Of a DNA stretch of 64,000 nt, positions 54,481 through 63,550 are shown one piece after another. How positions within the stretch are numbered: the stretch's first letter is position 1; the number at the start of each line of letters is the position of its first letter. The notes beneath the pieces were generated by a model that worked only from the letters and a program-made list of their open reading frames with translations, ran no database searches and was not told the DNA's origin. The translations under genes and the position numbers were made by a program. This stretch comes from Novosphingobium sediminis (GTDB lineage: Bacteria; Pseudomonadota; Alphaproteobacteria; Sphingomonadales; Sphingomonadaceae). The stretch covers positions 62,001 through 126,000 of the forward strand of contig NZ_BJYR01000009.1 in NCBI RefSeq assembly GCF_007991615.1. The letters run 5' to 3'.

Positions 54481-55992
54481 TCAGACGACGCGGCGGACCT
54501 TGTTGCGGTGCTGGCCGACACCGCCGCCACCATTGCCGCCGCCATTGGGGCGGAACCGGCGTTTTTCGCCCTCACGCTGGCCTTCGCGCGGTGCGTCGGT
54601 GCGCTCGGCGCGGACGGGATTGCCGACCGGGCCGCGTTCATTGGCGGGGCGCGCCGGATTGGCATCGCGCGGACGGCCATCGCGGCCCTGCGCGCGGCCA
54701 CCGGGCGAACGGTCGTCGCGGCGACGTTCACCGCGTGGAGAGCCGCGATCGCCGAAGCGGCCGCGCTGATCGCGTTCGTCGCGGCGTGCGTCGCGCTCGG
54801 CTTCCTCGGGCTTGCGGCTGACGGCGGGAAGCTTCGCGGCCTCCGCCTGGAAACCTTCGGGCAGCGGCAGCGGGGTGAGCTTCACCTGCGTCAGCTTCTC
54901 GATGTCCTTGAGGTAGGGCTTCTCGTCCGGCGCGCAGAAGCTGATCGCTTCGCCATCAGCGCCGGCGCGCGCGGTGCGGCCGATGCGGTGGACATACTGC
55001 TCGGCCACGTTGGGCAGTTCGAAGTTGAACACGTGGCTCACCCCGCTCACGTCGATCCCGCGCGCGGCGATATCGGTGGCGACGAGGATCGGGCACGAGC
55101 CCTGACGGAACGCGTCCAGCGCGGCGGTGCGCTGCGCCTGGCTCTTGTTGCCGTGGATCGCGCGGGCGCTGATCGAGGCCGCCGAAAGGTGGCGAACAAC
55201 GCGGTCCGCGCCGTGCTTGGTGCGTGTGAACACCAGCGCGCGATCAAGCTTCTTGTCTGCCAGCAGCGCGCGGATGCGCAGCGTGAGGAGCGCCTGCTTC
55301 TCGGCCTGATTGACGAAAGTGACGTACTGCTCGACGCGCTCGGCGGTCGTCGCCTGCGGGGTCACTTCCACGCGCACCGGATTGTTGATGAACTGCTTGC
55401 CGAGGTCCGCGATCGCCTTGGGCATGGTCGCCGAGAAGAACAGGCTCTGGCGCTGCTTGGGCAGCAGGTTGGCCACCCGGCGCAGCGCGTGGATGAAGCC
55501 GAGGTCCATCATCTGGTCGGCTTCGTCGAGCACGAAGATCTCGACCCGGCCCAGCGTCAGCGCGCGCTGGTCGATCAGGTCGAGCAGGCGGCCCGGCGTC
55601 GCGACGAGGATGTCGCAGCCAGGCACGAGGCGGCGGGCCTGCTTGCCCACCGGCACGCCGCCGAACACGCAGTCGACCGTCAGGCGCAGGTTCTTGGCAT
55701 AAGCCGCGATGTTCTCGGCGATCTGCGCGGCAAGCTCGCGCGTCGGCGAAAGCACCAGCATCCGGCACGAGGCGGGCTTGCGCGGCTGCGGATTGGCCGC
55801 AAGGCGGTGGAGCGAGGGCAGGGCGAAGGCAGCGGTCTTGCCGGTGCCGGTCTGCGCGATACCAAGGAGGTCGCGGCCTTCGAGGAGCGCCGGGATGGAC
55901 TGGCGCTGGATCGGCGTCGGGTCGGTGTAACCCTTCGTTTCAAGCGCGTGGAGAATCGGCTCGGCAAGGCCGAGATCGCGGAAATATGACAT
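54481..55992 (-). CDS. DEAD-box RNA helicase, RhlE-like
   Basis: A 503-residue helicase. Motifs: Q-motif TPIQRQSIP (26-34), Walker A AQTGTGKT (46-53), PTRELA (83-88), DEAD (156-159) followed by QMMDLGF, SAT, and HRIGRTARAG. From about residue 395 the protein becomes Arg/Gly/Asn-rich and low in complexity (RRDDRSPGG, GGGNGGGG), as in RhlE tails that bind RNA. The start is the ATG of MSYFRDLGL; the frame stays open 30 codons further. Such helicases are often induced by cold, and this one has a long leader. Confidence 0.93.
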   Translation of the reverse strand: MSYFRDLGLAEPILHALETKGYTDPTPIQRQSIPALLEGRDLLGIAQTGTGKTAAFALPSLHRLAANPQPRKPASCRMLVLSPTRELAAQIAENIAAYAKNLRLTVDCVFGGVPVGKQARRLVPGCDILVATPGRLLDLIDQRALTLGRVEIFVLDEADQMMDLGFIHALRRVANLLPKQRQSLFFSATMPKAIADLGKQFINNPVRVEVTPQATTAERVEQYVTFVNQAEKQALLTLRIRALLADKKLDRALVFTRTKHGADRVVRHLSAASISARAIHGNKSQAQRTAALDAFRQGSCPILVATDIAARGIDVSGVSHVFNFELPNVAEQYVHRIGRTARAGADGEAISFCAPDEKPYLKDIEKLTQVKLTPLPLPEGFQAEAAKLPAVSRKPEEAERDARRDERDQRGRFGDRGSPRGERRRDDRSPGGRAQGRDGRPRDANPARPANERGPVGNPVRAERTDAPREGQREGEKRRFRPNGGGNGGGGVGQHRNKVRRVV

Positions 55993-56276
55993 GAGAATCC
56001 AATCAATGAATGGCGCACGCAGCAACACGCAGCGCGCAGGCAGAAGGTCGACCATGCGACCCATGCGTGAAGGGGAAGCCAAGCGAAGCAGCTGTTAAGC
56101 CGGGGCGGGTTCACGCCCTGAACGGCGGACCTCACGCTTGCCCGAGCCTGCGGCGGAACGTCCGCTCGCCAGTCCTGCTGGAGCTGCGCATATATGCAAT
56201 TGCGTGTGAAAGCAAGGAAATTACGCGCCAAGGTGCAGGCTTCCCAAATGCGGGCCTGTGGTTCTATCACCGACGG
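55993..56276. other. 284-bp divergent intergenic region (helicase / M20 peptidase)
   Basis: No credible gene is seen here. On the minus strand a TTGCTT and an AT-rich CATATATG lie near 56190-56215, about 200 bp before the helicase ATG. If they form its promoter, the helicase has a long untranslated leader, common for cold-shock-controlled DEAD-box genes. On the plus strand, the M20 peptidase start follows a region without a strong ribosome-binding site. This is positional inference. Confidence 0.3.
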
Positions 56277-57602
56277 ATGCAAAACCGACTTGCCTCAGCG
56301 CTCCTCGCCGCTTCGCTCCTGCTCCCCGTCAGCGCGTTTGCAGCGCCCGTTCTGACGGCCCCGGAAAAGCGCATGGTGGCCACTGTCGAGGCCAACGAGG
56401 AGCGCGATCTTGCGCTGCTTGAACGCCTCGTCAACCAGAACTCGGGCTCGCGCAATATCGCCGGCGTGAAGGCCGTGGCGGACATGGTTCGCCCTGAATT
56501 CGAGGCGCTGGGCTTCACCGTGAAGTGGTTGCCGATGGAGCAGACCGGGCGCGCCGGTCACCTCGTCGCGACCCACACGGGGAAGCCCCAGGCCAAACGC
56601 CTGCTGCTGATCGGCCACCTCGATACGGTGTTCGAAGCGGATTCGCCGTTTCAGACCTTCACTCGCAAGGGCCAGTTCGCCAGCGGCCCGGGCGTGGCTG
56701 ACGACAAGGGCGGCGTGGTCGCCATGCTTGCCGCGCTGCGCGCCATGGCAGCCGCGGGCACGCTGAAGCAGGCCAACGTCGTCGCCTACCTCACCGGTGA
56801 CGAAGAAGACGCCGGCGATCCGCAGTCCGCTGCGCGCGCCGATCTGATCGCGGAAGGCAGGAAGGCAGACATCGCTCTCGATTTCGAGGGCCTCGCCCGC
56901 GATGTGGGGCCGGATGGCAAGCTCATCGACATGGGCTCGATCGCCCGCCGCTCGGCCTACAGCTGGACGATCGAGGTTGCCGCGAAATCCGGCCATTCCA
57001 GCGGCGTGTTCGGCGCCGATGGCGATGGGGCGATCTATGCTCTTTCGCGCATGCTTGCGGCGATCCGCGCCGAAGTGCCCGAGCCCAATCTCACGCTGAA
57101 CGTCGGCATGATCGCGGGCGGGGCAGAGGCCGTGCTCGCTGCCGATCAGGCCCACGTGAGCGCCACCGGCAAGACCAATATCATCCCCGCCAAGGCCATC
57201 GCGCGCGGTGACTTGCGCACGCTTTCGCCGGAACAGAACACCCGCGCGCAGGAGAAGATGGCCGCCATCGTCGCGCGCGCCTTCCCGGGCGCCGCGGGGA
57301 AGATCGTGTTCGAGGACGGCTATCCGCCGATGGCTCCCACCGATGCAAACCGCGCGCTGCTCGCCCGGCTCAATGAGGTGAACGCCGCGCTCGGCCTGCC
57401 CGCGATGCCCCCGCTCGATCCGCTCAAGCGCGGCGCGGGCGATATCAGTTTCGTCGCGGCGGATGTGCCCGGCCTCGTCGGCCTCGGGCCAGCGAGCAAG
57501 GGCGATCACACGCCGGATGAAACGGTCGACCTCGCCAGCCTCAACCTGCAGGCCAAGCGCGCCGCACTGCTGATGAGCCGGCTGGCTGCTGAAAAGCGAT
57601 GA
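56277..57602 (+). CDS. Exported M20-family metallopeptidase (CPG2-like)
   Basis: A 441-residue zinc peptidase with a signal peptide (MQNRLASALLAASLLLPVSAFA). Ligands and catalytic residues are visible: His114 and Asp116 in GHLDTVF, Asp142 in GVADDKGG, and Glu176-Glu177 in LTGDEEDAG, with a dimerisation domain about 210-330. It is close to carboxypeptidase G2 (glutamate carboxypeptidase), which cleaves C-terminal glutamate from folates. The start is the ATG at 56277; the frame upstream is not protein-like. The stop overlaps the DUF1289 start. Confidence 0.92.
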   Translation: MQNRLASALLAASLLLPVSAFAAPVLTAPEKRMVATVEANEERDLALLERLVNQNSGSRNIAGVKAVADMVRPEFEALGFTVKWLPMEQTGRAGHLVATHTGKPQAKRLLLIGHLDTVFEADSPFQTFTRKGQFASGPGVADDKGGVVAMLAALRAMAAAGTLKQANVVAYLTGDEEDAGDPQSAARADLIAEGRKADIALDFEGLARDVGPDGKLIDMGSIARRSAYSWTIEVAAKSGHSSGVFGADGDGAIYALSRMLAAIRAEVPEPNLTLNVGMIAGGAEAVLAADQAHVSATGKTNIIPAKAIARGDLRTLSPEQNTRAQEKMAAIVARAFPGAAGKIVFEDGYPPMAPTDANRALLARLNEVNAALGLPAMPPLDPLKRGAGDISFVAADVPGLVGLGPASKGDHTPDETVDLASLNLQAKRAALLMSRLAAEKR

Positions 57603-57787
57603 GCAGCGAACCGGCAAGCCCCTGCACCGGCACCTGCACGCTCGATCCGCTTACCCGCCTGTGCCGCGGCTGCGCGCGCACGATCGAGGAAATCATGGCC
57701 TGGCCCACGGCCACGGCGGCTCAGAAGCACGTCATCCTAGGCCGCCTCGAGCAGCAGAGTCAGAGCGTCAGCGTCAGGTCGAAATAG
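57599..57787 (+). CDS. DUF1289 domain protein, 62 aa
   Basis: A small protein with four cysteines in the DUF1289 arrangement: Cys9 and Cys13 in SPCTGTC, and Cys22 and Cys25 in LCRGC, followed by ARTIEEIMAW and a Lys/Arg-rich end. The Cys set suggests a zinc or Fe-S site. The function of this family is unknown. The ATG overlaps the peptidase stop (ATGA). Its last 28 bp overlap the end of the convergent porin gene. Confidence 0.9.
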   Translation: MSSEPASPCTGTCTLDPLTRLCRGCARTIEEIMAWPTATAAQKHVILGRLEQQSQSVSVRSK

Positions 57788-59145
57788 CCGTAGACGCTGT
57801 TGCCGCTGGCCGGGGCATTGGGCGCATCGCGCAGGAAGCCCTGCTTGAACAGCACCGCACCACCAGTTTCCGCCTGCAGGATATCCGGCACCAGCCAGCG
57901 CCGCAGCCGCGCCTCGGCCTGATGCCCTGCGAAGCGCCCTGAGGCACCCTTGGCATCGCGCACTCCTGTGGTGGCAAAGGCATCGCGCGGGTTTTCAAGC
58001 CACATCGCGCGGTAGGAAACCATCACGTCGGTGCGCTTGTCGGGCACTGCTTCCAGCCGCAGGCCGGGGGAAATGATATTGGCCCGCTGCAGGGCGCCAT
58101 AAAGCGCGGTCGGCCCGAAATCGAAGCGCCGCGCGCCATAGAGCGTGTCAAACCGCCCATAGTGCCCGGCCCGGCCGCTGTCGCCGCTTGCCGCATCGAA
58201 CAGCGCCGCCACGCGCGGCTTCCAGCCGCCCTTGATGGTGTATCCGGCCTCCGCGTGGAGGAACCATGCCGAAACATCGAGGTCGGTCACATCGGCCGCA
58301 CCCGCGCTGCGCCGCGCGGTGCCAAACTGATATGCGCCTTCTGCATCGTGGTCCCACTTGCCCGCCCCCGGCCGTGCGAAGGCCCGCGCGCCCAGCGTCC
58401 ACAAGCGGCGGTTGCGCGTTGGGCGGTTGTCACCGTCTTGCTCGGCAAGGCGGTAGCCGTATGTCTCGAGCACGCCGCCCAGCACATGCGGCAGCGTGGC
58501 ATGCGCTCCGAAGAACTGGACGCGCGTGGTCTCGAGATCGAACTTGACCGCATTGTCCCTCAGGCTCGCCAGATCGTCCGGCCGGCGGATCTGCGGCATC
58601 GTCCAGAATGCCTGCAGCCGCGTGCCGCCATGGGTCGTCCATTCCAGATCGGCGCCGGTAAAGCCGTTGGTGGTCTGGCGGTAGCGGTTGCGCGCGACGA
58701 GGCGCCGCGAGCCGATATCCATGGTCTGGCGGCCGAGCGTCAGCAGGCCATGCCCGCCCTTCGCGCCCTTGCGCCAATCGCCCAGCTCGATCTTGGCATA
58801 GGCCTGCACCAGCTCGACCGTGTTGACCTCGGACGTCGTGATGGTGGAGGCCGGCCCCTCGCCATAGGCGCGCGCATCCCACAGTTCGCCGCCGAAGCGC
58901 ACCGGGCCCGCATCGTATTCCACAGCCAGCGTCGTGCGCAGCGAGAACATCGCGTCGGCAGCGGCGGGGCTTGGGCGGAACTGCCCGTCGATCCCCTCTA
59001 CCCGCGCCCGTACGGTTGCACTGATCGAAAGATCATCGGGCGCGCCAAGCGCCTCGGCCAGCGGTCCCGGCTTGGCCAGGGCTGGGGAGGCAAAGGGCAG
59101 CAAGGCGCAGGCCGCGCTGAGGGCAAAGGTCGCTCTTCGGGTCAA
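57760..59145 (-). CDS. Alginate-export-type outer membrane porin
   Basis: A beta-barrel protein of the alginate_exp family (PF13372), about 461 residues. The barrel shows alternating patterns ending in YGYFDLTLTL; RVEGIDGQFRPS and GRQTMDIGSRRLVARNRYRQT are family-like. I choose a TTG start at 59145 because it begins a neat signal peptide (TRRATFALSAACALLPFASPALA) and is preceded by GGAAG at the right distance; ATG codons at 59211 and 59247 would add an unlikely charged leader. The substrate is unknown. Confidence 0.82.
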   Translation of the reverse strand: MTRRATFALSAACALLPFASPALAKPGPLAEALGAPDDLSISATVRARVEGIDGQFRPSPAAADAMFSLRTTLAVEYDAGPVRFGGELWDARAYGEGPASTITTSEVNTVELVQAYAKIELGDWRKGAKGGHGLLTLGRQTMDIGSRRLVARNRYRQTTNGFTGADLEWTTHGGTRLQAFWTMPQIRRPDDLASLRDNAVKFDLETTRVQFFGAHATLPHVLGGVLETYGYRLAEQDGDNRPTRNRRLWTLGARAFARPGAGKWDHDAEGAYQFGTARRSAGAADVTDLDVSAWFLHAEAGYTIKGGWKPRVAALFDAASGDSGRAGHYGRFDTLYGARRFDFGPTALYGALQRANIISPGLRLEAVPDKRTDVMVSYRAMWLENPRDAFATTGVRDAKGASGRFAGHQAEARLRRWLVPDILQAETGGAVLFKQGFLRDAPNAPASGNSVYGYFDLTLTL

Positions 59146-59264
59146 AAGTCGCTTCCACTGATCAGGATGCACCACCTCCCGCTGCCGGGTCGGATCACTG
59201 CTGCTATGCATTGCTGAATACAGCATTTGCGCAGGACGTCCAGTCATGTCAGGGGCAATGCGCC

Positions 59265-59293
59265 TTGCACAGTGGTCCGATGCAGACTAGAGG
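59265..59293 (+). promoter_or_regulatory. Putative promoter of the riboswitch-controlled exporter
   Basis: TTGCAC (59265-59270) and TAGAGG (59288-59293) are spaced by 17 bp and would place the start near 59300, exactly where the manganese riboswitch begins. Confidence 0.5.
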
Positions 59294-59300
59294 CCGCGCC

Positions 59301-59487
59301 GTCACTTGGGGAGTAGCCGCTGTGCGCGCCCGCGCGCAGCCCCCTGCCGGACTTGTCCGGCGCGTCAACATGCTTGGCCGAGAGGCCATGGCGCAGGCGG
59401 CAGGTCAGGAACGCACCCGTTCCGCCTGCCGGGCGAGACCAATGGCACCTGTTCTCCCCGTCCGGCCGGGCGGGGGAGATCGGTGCC
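59301..59487 (+). promoter_or_regulatory. yybP-ykoY manganese riboswitch with downstream hairpin
   Basis: The conserved blocks of this riboswitch class are in order: CACTTGGGGAGTAGCC (59303-59318), GTCAACATGCTTGGCC (about 59364-59379) and GGGCGAGACCAATGG (59431-59445). The P1 stem would pair the initial GTCACTTGG with CCAATGGCAC. GGCACC (59444-59449) also starts a strong competing hairpin with GGTGCC (59482-59487), with TCTCCCC pairing GGGGGAGA inside it. The two folds exclude one another, which gives a plausible expression switch. The gene it controls, GDT1-like, is a typical target. Confidence 0.87.
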
Positions 59488-59524
59488 GTTGTCTCGATTG
59501 TTCGCCCGGCCCCGGAACACGTCG

Positions 59525-60100
59525 ATGCTCGAAGCCCTGTTTACCTCAACCGCGATCGTCGCCCTTGCCGAGATCGGCGACAAGACCCAGCTCCTCGCCA
59601 TCGTGCTTGCCGCGCGCTTCAAACGTCCTTTGCCGATCATCGCGGGCATTCTCGTCGCGACCCTCGCCAATCACTTCCTCGCCGCGCTGGCGGGGTCGCT
59701 CGCGGCTGGCTGGTTCGATGGCCCCGCCTTCCGCTATGCCGTCGCCGTCGGCTTCCTCGCCATGGCGGCCTGGACCCTGGTGCCGGACAAGTTCGATGAT
59801 GACGAAGCCCCTGCCGTCTCGCGCGGCGGCGCCTTCTTCACGACGCTTGTCGCCTTCTTCCTCGTCGAAATGGGCGACAAGACGCAGGTCGCCACCATCG
59901 CACTCGGCGCGCGTTTCCATGATGCGGTCTCGGTGACCATGGGCACCACGCTCGGCATGATGCTGGCGAACGTCCCGGCTGTCCTGCTCGGCGGTGAAAT
60001 CGTGAAGCGCGTCCCGCTCGGCGTGGTGCGCGCCATCGCGGCCTTGTTTTTTGCAGTGCTTGGCCTCGTCCTGCTGCTCGCGACCGCCGGGGTGCTTTAA
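59525..60100 (+). CDS. GDT1/UPF0016-family manganese exporter (MneA-like)
   Basis: A 191-residue membrane protein with six helices in two repeats, each with the hallmark: EIGDKTQ at 16-22 and EMGDKTQ at 115-121, whose acidic residues carry Mn2+ (or Ca2+). Bacterial members export Mn2+ and are commonly behind yybP-ykoY riboswitches, as here. The start is the ATG following the switch; the frame stays open upstream through the riboswitch but is not coding. Its stop TTAA is shared with the convergent MmcB gene. Confidence 0.93.
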   Translation: MLEALFTSTAIVALAEIGDKTQLLAIVLAARFKRPLPIIAGILVATLANHFLAALAGSLAAGWFDGPAFRYAVAVGFLAMAAWTLVPDKFDDDEAPAVSRGGAFFTTLVAFFLVEMGDKTQVATIALGARFHDAVSVTMGTTLGMMLANVPAVLLGGEIVKRVPLGVVRAIAALFFAVLGLVLLLATAGVL

Positions 60101-60603
60101 GCCTCTTCGCCCCACCCGGCGCACTGCGGATCGCCCGCCACCACCAGCCGCCGCAGCGCCGCGCGCGCGAGTCGCTCGGTTTCGGCCTTGCGGCGCGCCG
60201 GCGCGAGCGGCCGGCTGGGGGCAGGGCGCAGGATTTCCGCGTCATAGCCATCGGCCACGATCACCCCGCACAGGTCTGGCCGGAAGGCGGGCGTTTCAAG
60301 GCAGGCGCGGTCGAGATGCGGGGCAAGGCCCCAGTAGAACCGGTCGCAATATTCAAGGTAATCCGGCCATTTCGCATCGCCGAGCAGGTCGGCCCGCGCG
60401 ACCTTGATCTCCACGATCACGATCCGGCCCTTGCCGTCGATGCCCATCAGGTCTGCCCGCCGGCCTGAACGCAGCGGCATTTCGGGCAGGCACCAGATGC
60501 CGCTGCGCGCAAACAGCCGCCCGATCCCGCGCGCGACCGCCAGTGCTTCCCGCTCGGCAGGTGCGGGCGCAGCAGCAGGGAGGGCCGAATCGAACATGGC
60601 CAC
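60097..60603 (-). CDS. mmcB: MmcB-family DNA repair protein
   Basis: A 168-residue protein with a restriction-nuclease-like fold (PF06319). The motif RRADLMGIDGKGRIVIVEIKVARADLLGD holds the Asp and ExK residues, and KWPDYLEYCDRFYW follows. MmcB was described in Caulobacter as needed for resistance to DNA damage (mitomycin C). The length is as expected. It is convergent with the exporter gene, sharing the TTAA. Confidence 0.9.
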   Translation of the reverse strand: MAMFDSALPAAAPAPAEREALAVARGIGRLFARSGIWCLPEMPLRSGRRADLMGIDGKGRIVIVEIKVARADLLGDAKWPDYLEYCDRFYWGLAPHLDRACLETPAFRPDLCGVIVADGYDAEILRPAPSRPLAPARRKAETERLARAALRRLVVAGDPQCAGWGEEA

Positions 60604-60645
60604 AGTTTAAGAACAAAAATGGAACAATGGAAGCGCGATTGGCGC

Positions 60646-61026
60646 CTAGCGCTCGATCCCGAGCGACGGGATCAGCGCGAGCAGCCCCGCGCGCGCCGTC
60701 TGGAATTCCTGCCACAGCGCCAGCGCTGCGGCGCCTGCCGGCGTTCCGCTGCCATGCAAGGCCAGCAGCGCGGCAAGGCCGGGCTCGAGAATCGCAGCAA
60801 GATCGTCAACGCCCTGCTCGGCCAGCCGATGGCGCCAGCCGCCGGTATCGCGCATGATTGCCGGGAAGTTGCGGATCTCGGGCGAGCGATACTCGGGCGC
60901 AATTCCGGCCAGTTCACCGATCGCTTTCGCCGCTTCGTGCACCGCTGCCCATTTCACCGCCATCCGGCTCGCCGCAGGACGAACGCCCGCGCGATTCGCG
61001 TCGTGGGAGGGGGGACGAGAAGCCAT
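60646..61026 (-). CDS. Hypothetical protein, 126 aa
   Basis: A cytoplasmic, Ala- and Arg-rich, probably helical protein, with no signal peptide and no recognised motif. AGIAPEYRSPEIRNFPAIMR and GWRHRLAEQGVDDLAAILEPGL give the impression of a real, conserved protein rather than a chance frame. It lies 42 bp upstream of mmcB on the same strand and may be co-transcribed with it. The function is unknown. Confidence 0.65.
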   Translation of the reverse strand: MASRPPSHDANRAGVRPAASRMAVKWAAVHEAAKAIGELAGIAPEYRSPEIRNFPAIMRDTGGWRHRLAEQGVDDLAAILEPGLAALLALHGSGTPAGAAALALWQEFQTARAGLLALIPSLGIER

Positions 61027-61118
61027 CCCCGCGAGTATAGCCCAGCGCCGCCTACCAAATCGCTAAGCGACAAACCTCTGGCAAGCGGCGCGCGGCGCTG
61101 CTAGGCGGATGCTCCCAC

Positions 61119-61195
<77 letters not shown>

Positions 61196-61225
61196 TCTCT
61201 TTTCCAGCAATTCAGCCAAGCTGCA

Positions 61226-61786
61226 TCACTTCGGCAGAAGTGGCGCGCGCTGATAGGTCGTGATCGCGCCGCTTTCGATGGTTACGGGGGAATGCGCGTC
61301 ACGCGCCTCGTGCGCGCGCTTCCATACGCCGAAAATGCCCATGATGTGGGGCGGATCGCCGTGGATTTCGGTGAACCCGCCGTTCAGCGCGCGCGTGTCG
61401 AAATAGGCAGCGTTCACCTGATCGGCGTAGAGTTCGGTCGCAAGGGCATAGCCCATATCGAGCCAGCGCTGCCGCTCGGCAGCGAAGTCCGAGACGAGAT
61501 AGGCCACATGGTGGAAGCCTTCCTCGCCGGCCTTGTACATGTCGCGGTAGATCGACGGTTTGTCGTCATGCTGCTCGATGAACTGGATCATCGTATCGCC
61601 GAGATAGCCGAAGGCGTAGGAGACATCGGCCTCGACCGCCGTGCCGCGATAGGTGAATTCGTCGCAGCGGTGGTGGCGCGCCATGAAGAACGGCCCCGCG
61701 CCGAAGGCCTTCGCCCATTTCTCCGCCGCCGCATCGATGCTCTGCACATAATAGGCCTGCTGGAACAGCGGGTAGGACCGGATCAT
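61226..61786 (-). CDS. VOC-family (glyoxalase-like) protein, 186 aa
   Basis: A vicinal-oxygen-chelate fold protein with QQAYYVQSIDAAAEKWAKAFGAGPFF in the first module and FHHVAYLVSD carrying the metal-type His in the second, ending with an acidic residue in TEIHGDPPH. It resembles methylmalonyl-CoA epimerase-like or dioxygenase-type VOC proteins; the substrate is unknown. The start MIRSYPLFQQ at 61786 has a strong AAGGAGAG site; an open frame extends 39 codons upstream but without support. Confidence 0.87.
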   Translation of the reverse strand: MIRSYPLFQQAYYVQSIDAAAEKWAKAFGAGPFFMARHHRCDEFTYRGTAVEADVSYAFGYLGDTMIQFIEQHDDKPSIYRDMYKAGEEGFHHVAYLVSDFAAERQRWLDMGYALATELYADQVNAAYFDTRALNGGFTEIHGDPPHIMGIFGVWKRAHEARDAHSPVTIESGAITTYQRAPLLPK

Positions 61787-61889
61787 GCGGGTCTCTCCTT
61801 CAAACCGGAAGCCTCGACGCTTTTGCAGCGTGCGGAAATCTTGCCGGTTGAGCGGAACCGAGTCACTTAGCGTTTGTCGTAAGGGGCGC

Positions 61890-63383
61890 CTATTCCCCGG
61901 CAATGCCGAGCGCCGCCTTCACGCTTCCCAGCGCATCGCGGTTGAGCGCCGCAGCGCGGTCCTCGCTGTCAGCTTCGGTATAGCAGCGCAGCTCGGGGGC
62001 GTTGCCCGATCCGCGCAAGTGGATGATCTCGCCGGTGCTGAAGGTGGCCCGCACCCCGTCGGTCGCGTCGATCAGGGCCGCCTCGCCCGCGAAGGCGCCG
62101 AACAGCCGGGTCTGCAGCGCCAGCTGCTCCTCGCGCGATCCTGCCTGCAACATGGTGAAGAGCCGCTGGCCGAGCGTTGGCGGAAATTCCTTCAGTCGGT
62201 CGCTGAAGGTGAAGCGCTGCGGCAGACTGGCCAACTGTTCGGAAACGCTGCCACCGGGCGCTGTCAGCACCAGCAGGATCGGCAGCACCGCGTCGCGCGT
62301 CTCCAGCGCGGCCGTTGTCGTGCCGTTGGCGCCAGTGATATCCGAACCGAGCAGGAAGCCGCCGTTCGCCTCGTATCCGCACACCACGTCGGACGGTGCG
62401 GCTTGTTCCTCGCGCATCGCGGCGATCACATAGGGTGAGCCGATCCGAGTGCGGCGGCAGCGGGGGAAGCGGCCCGAAAGCTCGAGCGCGGTATTGCTGC
62501 TCACCGGCGTCACGACCTTCGTCGCCCCCACGCGCGCTGCCGAAAGAATGCCAAGCACGTCGCCGCGCAGCCATGTTCCGTGCTCGTCAGCCAGCAAGGG
62601 ACGATCGGAATCGCCATCGGTGGAAACGATCGCATCGAATGTTCCGCTGCTTGCCCAATCGCGCGCGAGCACCACATCCTCGTCGCGGATCGCTTCGGTA
62701 TCGACCGGGATGAAGCTGTCCGAACGCCCGAGCAGCGCGATCTCCGCGCCGAGTTCGCGCACGATCCGGGCGAGGAGATCGCGGCCAACCGCCGAATGCT
62801 GGTAGATTCCGATGCGCTTGCCGCTGAGCGAACCCGCGCCGAAATGATCGATGTAGCGCTGGACATAGGCGGCCTCGACATCGGTGACCGGGGGCAGCGT
62901 TTCCGCCTCCGCCAGCATGCCGGCTGCCGTAAACGTGCCGTCCGGCGAGGTGACCGGCTGGGCGGCCATGCCCGCCTCGTCCGTCTTCAGCACCTCGCCG
63001 GAGGGGCGGTAGAACTTGATGCCGTTGCGGTCCGCAGGAATATGGCTGCCCGTCACCATCAGGCTGGGGATGCCCTCGGCAAAGCTGAACAGCGCCAGCG
63101 CCGGTGTCGGCACATAGCCGCAGAACACGGGCACGCCGCCCTGATCGCGCACCGCCCGCGCGCAGGCGGCGAGAATCCGCGGTGAGCTTGGGCGCAGATC
63201 TCCGGCCAGCGCGACCCGCCCACCGGCCGCGAATTCACCCAGCCCGGCAAGGTAGGAAAGGAAGCCCCGCGTATAGCCGTAGCAGACCCGGTCCGTCATC
63301 GCGGCGACGGTGCCGCGGGCGCCGCTCGTGCCGAAAGCGACACCGCTTTCGGCCATGAGGTCCTTCACCGTGATCTGCGCCAT
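61890..63383 (-). CDS. Phosphomannomutase/phosphoglucomutase-family enzyme
   Basis: A 497-residue alpha-D-phosphohexomutase that interconverts hexose 1- and 6-phosphates. The catalytic phosphoserine is Ser113 in TGSHIPADRNGIKFY, the metal-binding loop is STDGDSDRPLL, the sugar-binding loop is CGYEANGG, and the C-terminal phosphate-binding site is LRGSGNAPELRCY. The start MAQITVKDL is preferred to one 18 codons upstream. It could serve in GDP-mannose or exopolysaccharide synthesis. No sugar pathway genes are next to it. Confidence 0.9.
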   Translation of the reverse strand: MAQITVKDLMAESGVAFGTSGARGTVAAMTDRVCYGYTRGFLSYLAGLGEFAAGGRVALAGDLRPSSPRILAACARAVRDQGGVPVFCGYVPTPALALFSFAEGIPSLMVTGSHIPADRNGIKFYRPSGEVLKTDEAGMAAQPVTSPDGTFTAAGMLAEAETLPPVTDVEAAYVQRYIDHFGAGSLSGKRIGIYQHSAVGRDLLARIVRELGAEIALLGRSDSFIPVDTEAIRDEDVVLARDWASSGTFDAIVSTDGDSDRPLLADEHGTWLRGDVLGILSAARVGATKVVTPVSSNTALELSGRFPRCRRTRIGSPYVIAAMREEQAAPSDVVCGYEANGGFLLGSDITGANGTTTAALETRDAVLPILLVLTAPGGSVSEQLASLPQRFTFSDRLKEFPPTLGQRLFTMLQAGSREEQLALQTRLFGAFAGEAALIDATDGVRATFSTGEIIHLRGSGNAPELRCYTEADSEDRAAALNRDALGSVKAALGIAGE

Positions 63384-63550
63384 GCGAGTTTCTCGATCCC
63401 ATTCCGTGCGCGACGCTCTTCGCGCGGCCTGCGGCAAGGTTCAAGGCCGAACGCATCCGATCCGCCGCCGCACCGGACCAACCGGCCCTTCCGACACCAC
63501 CGTGCTTGCGCAGAAAGGCAGGAATGGTAGGTTTGTTCCAGCGGAGCAGC

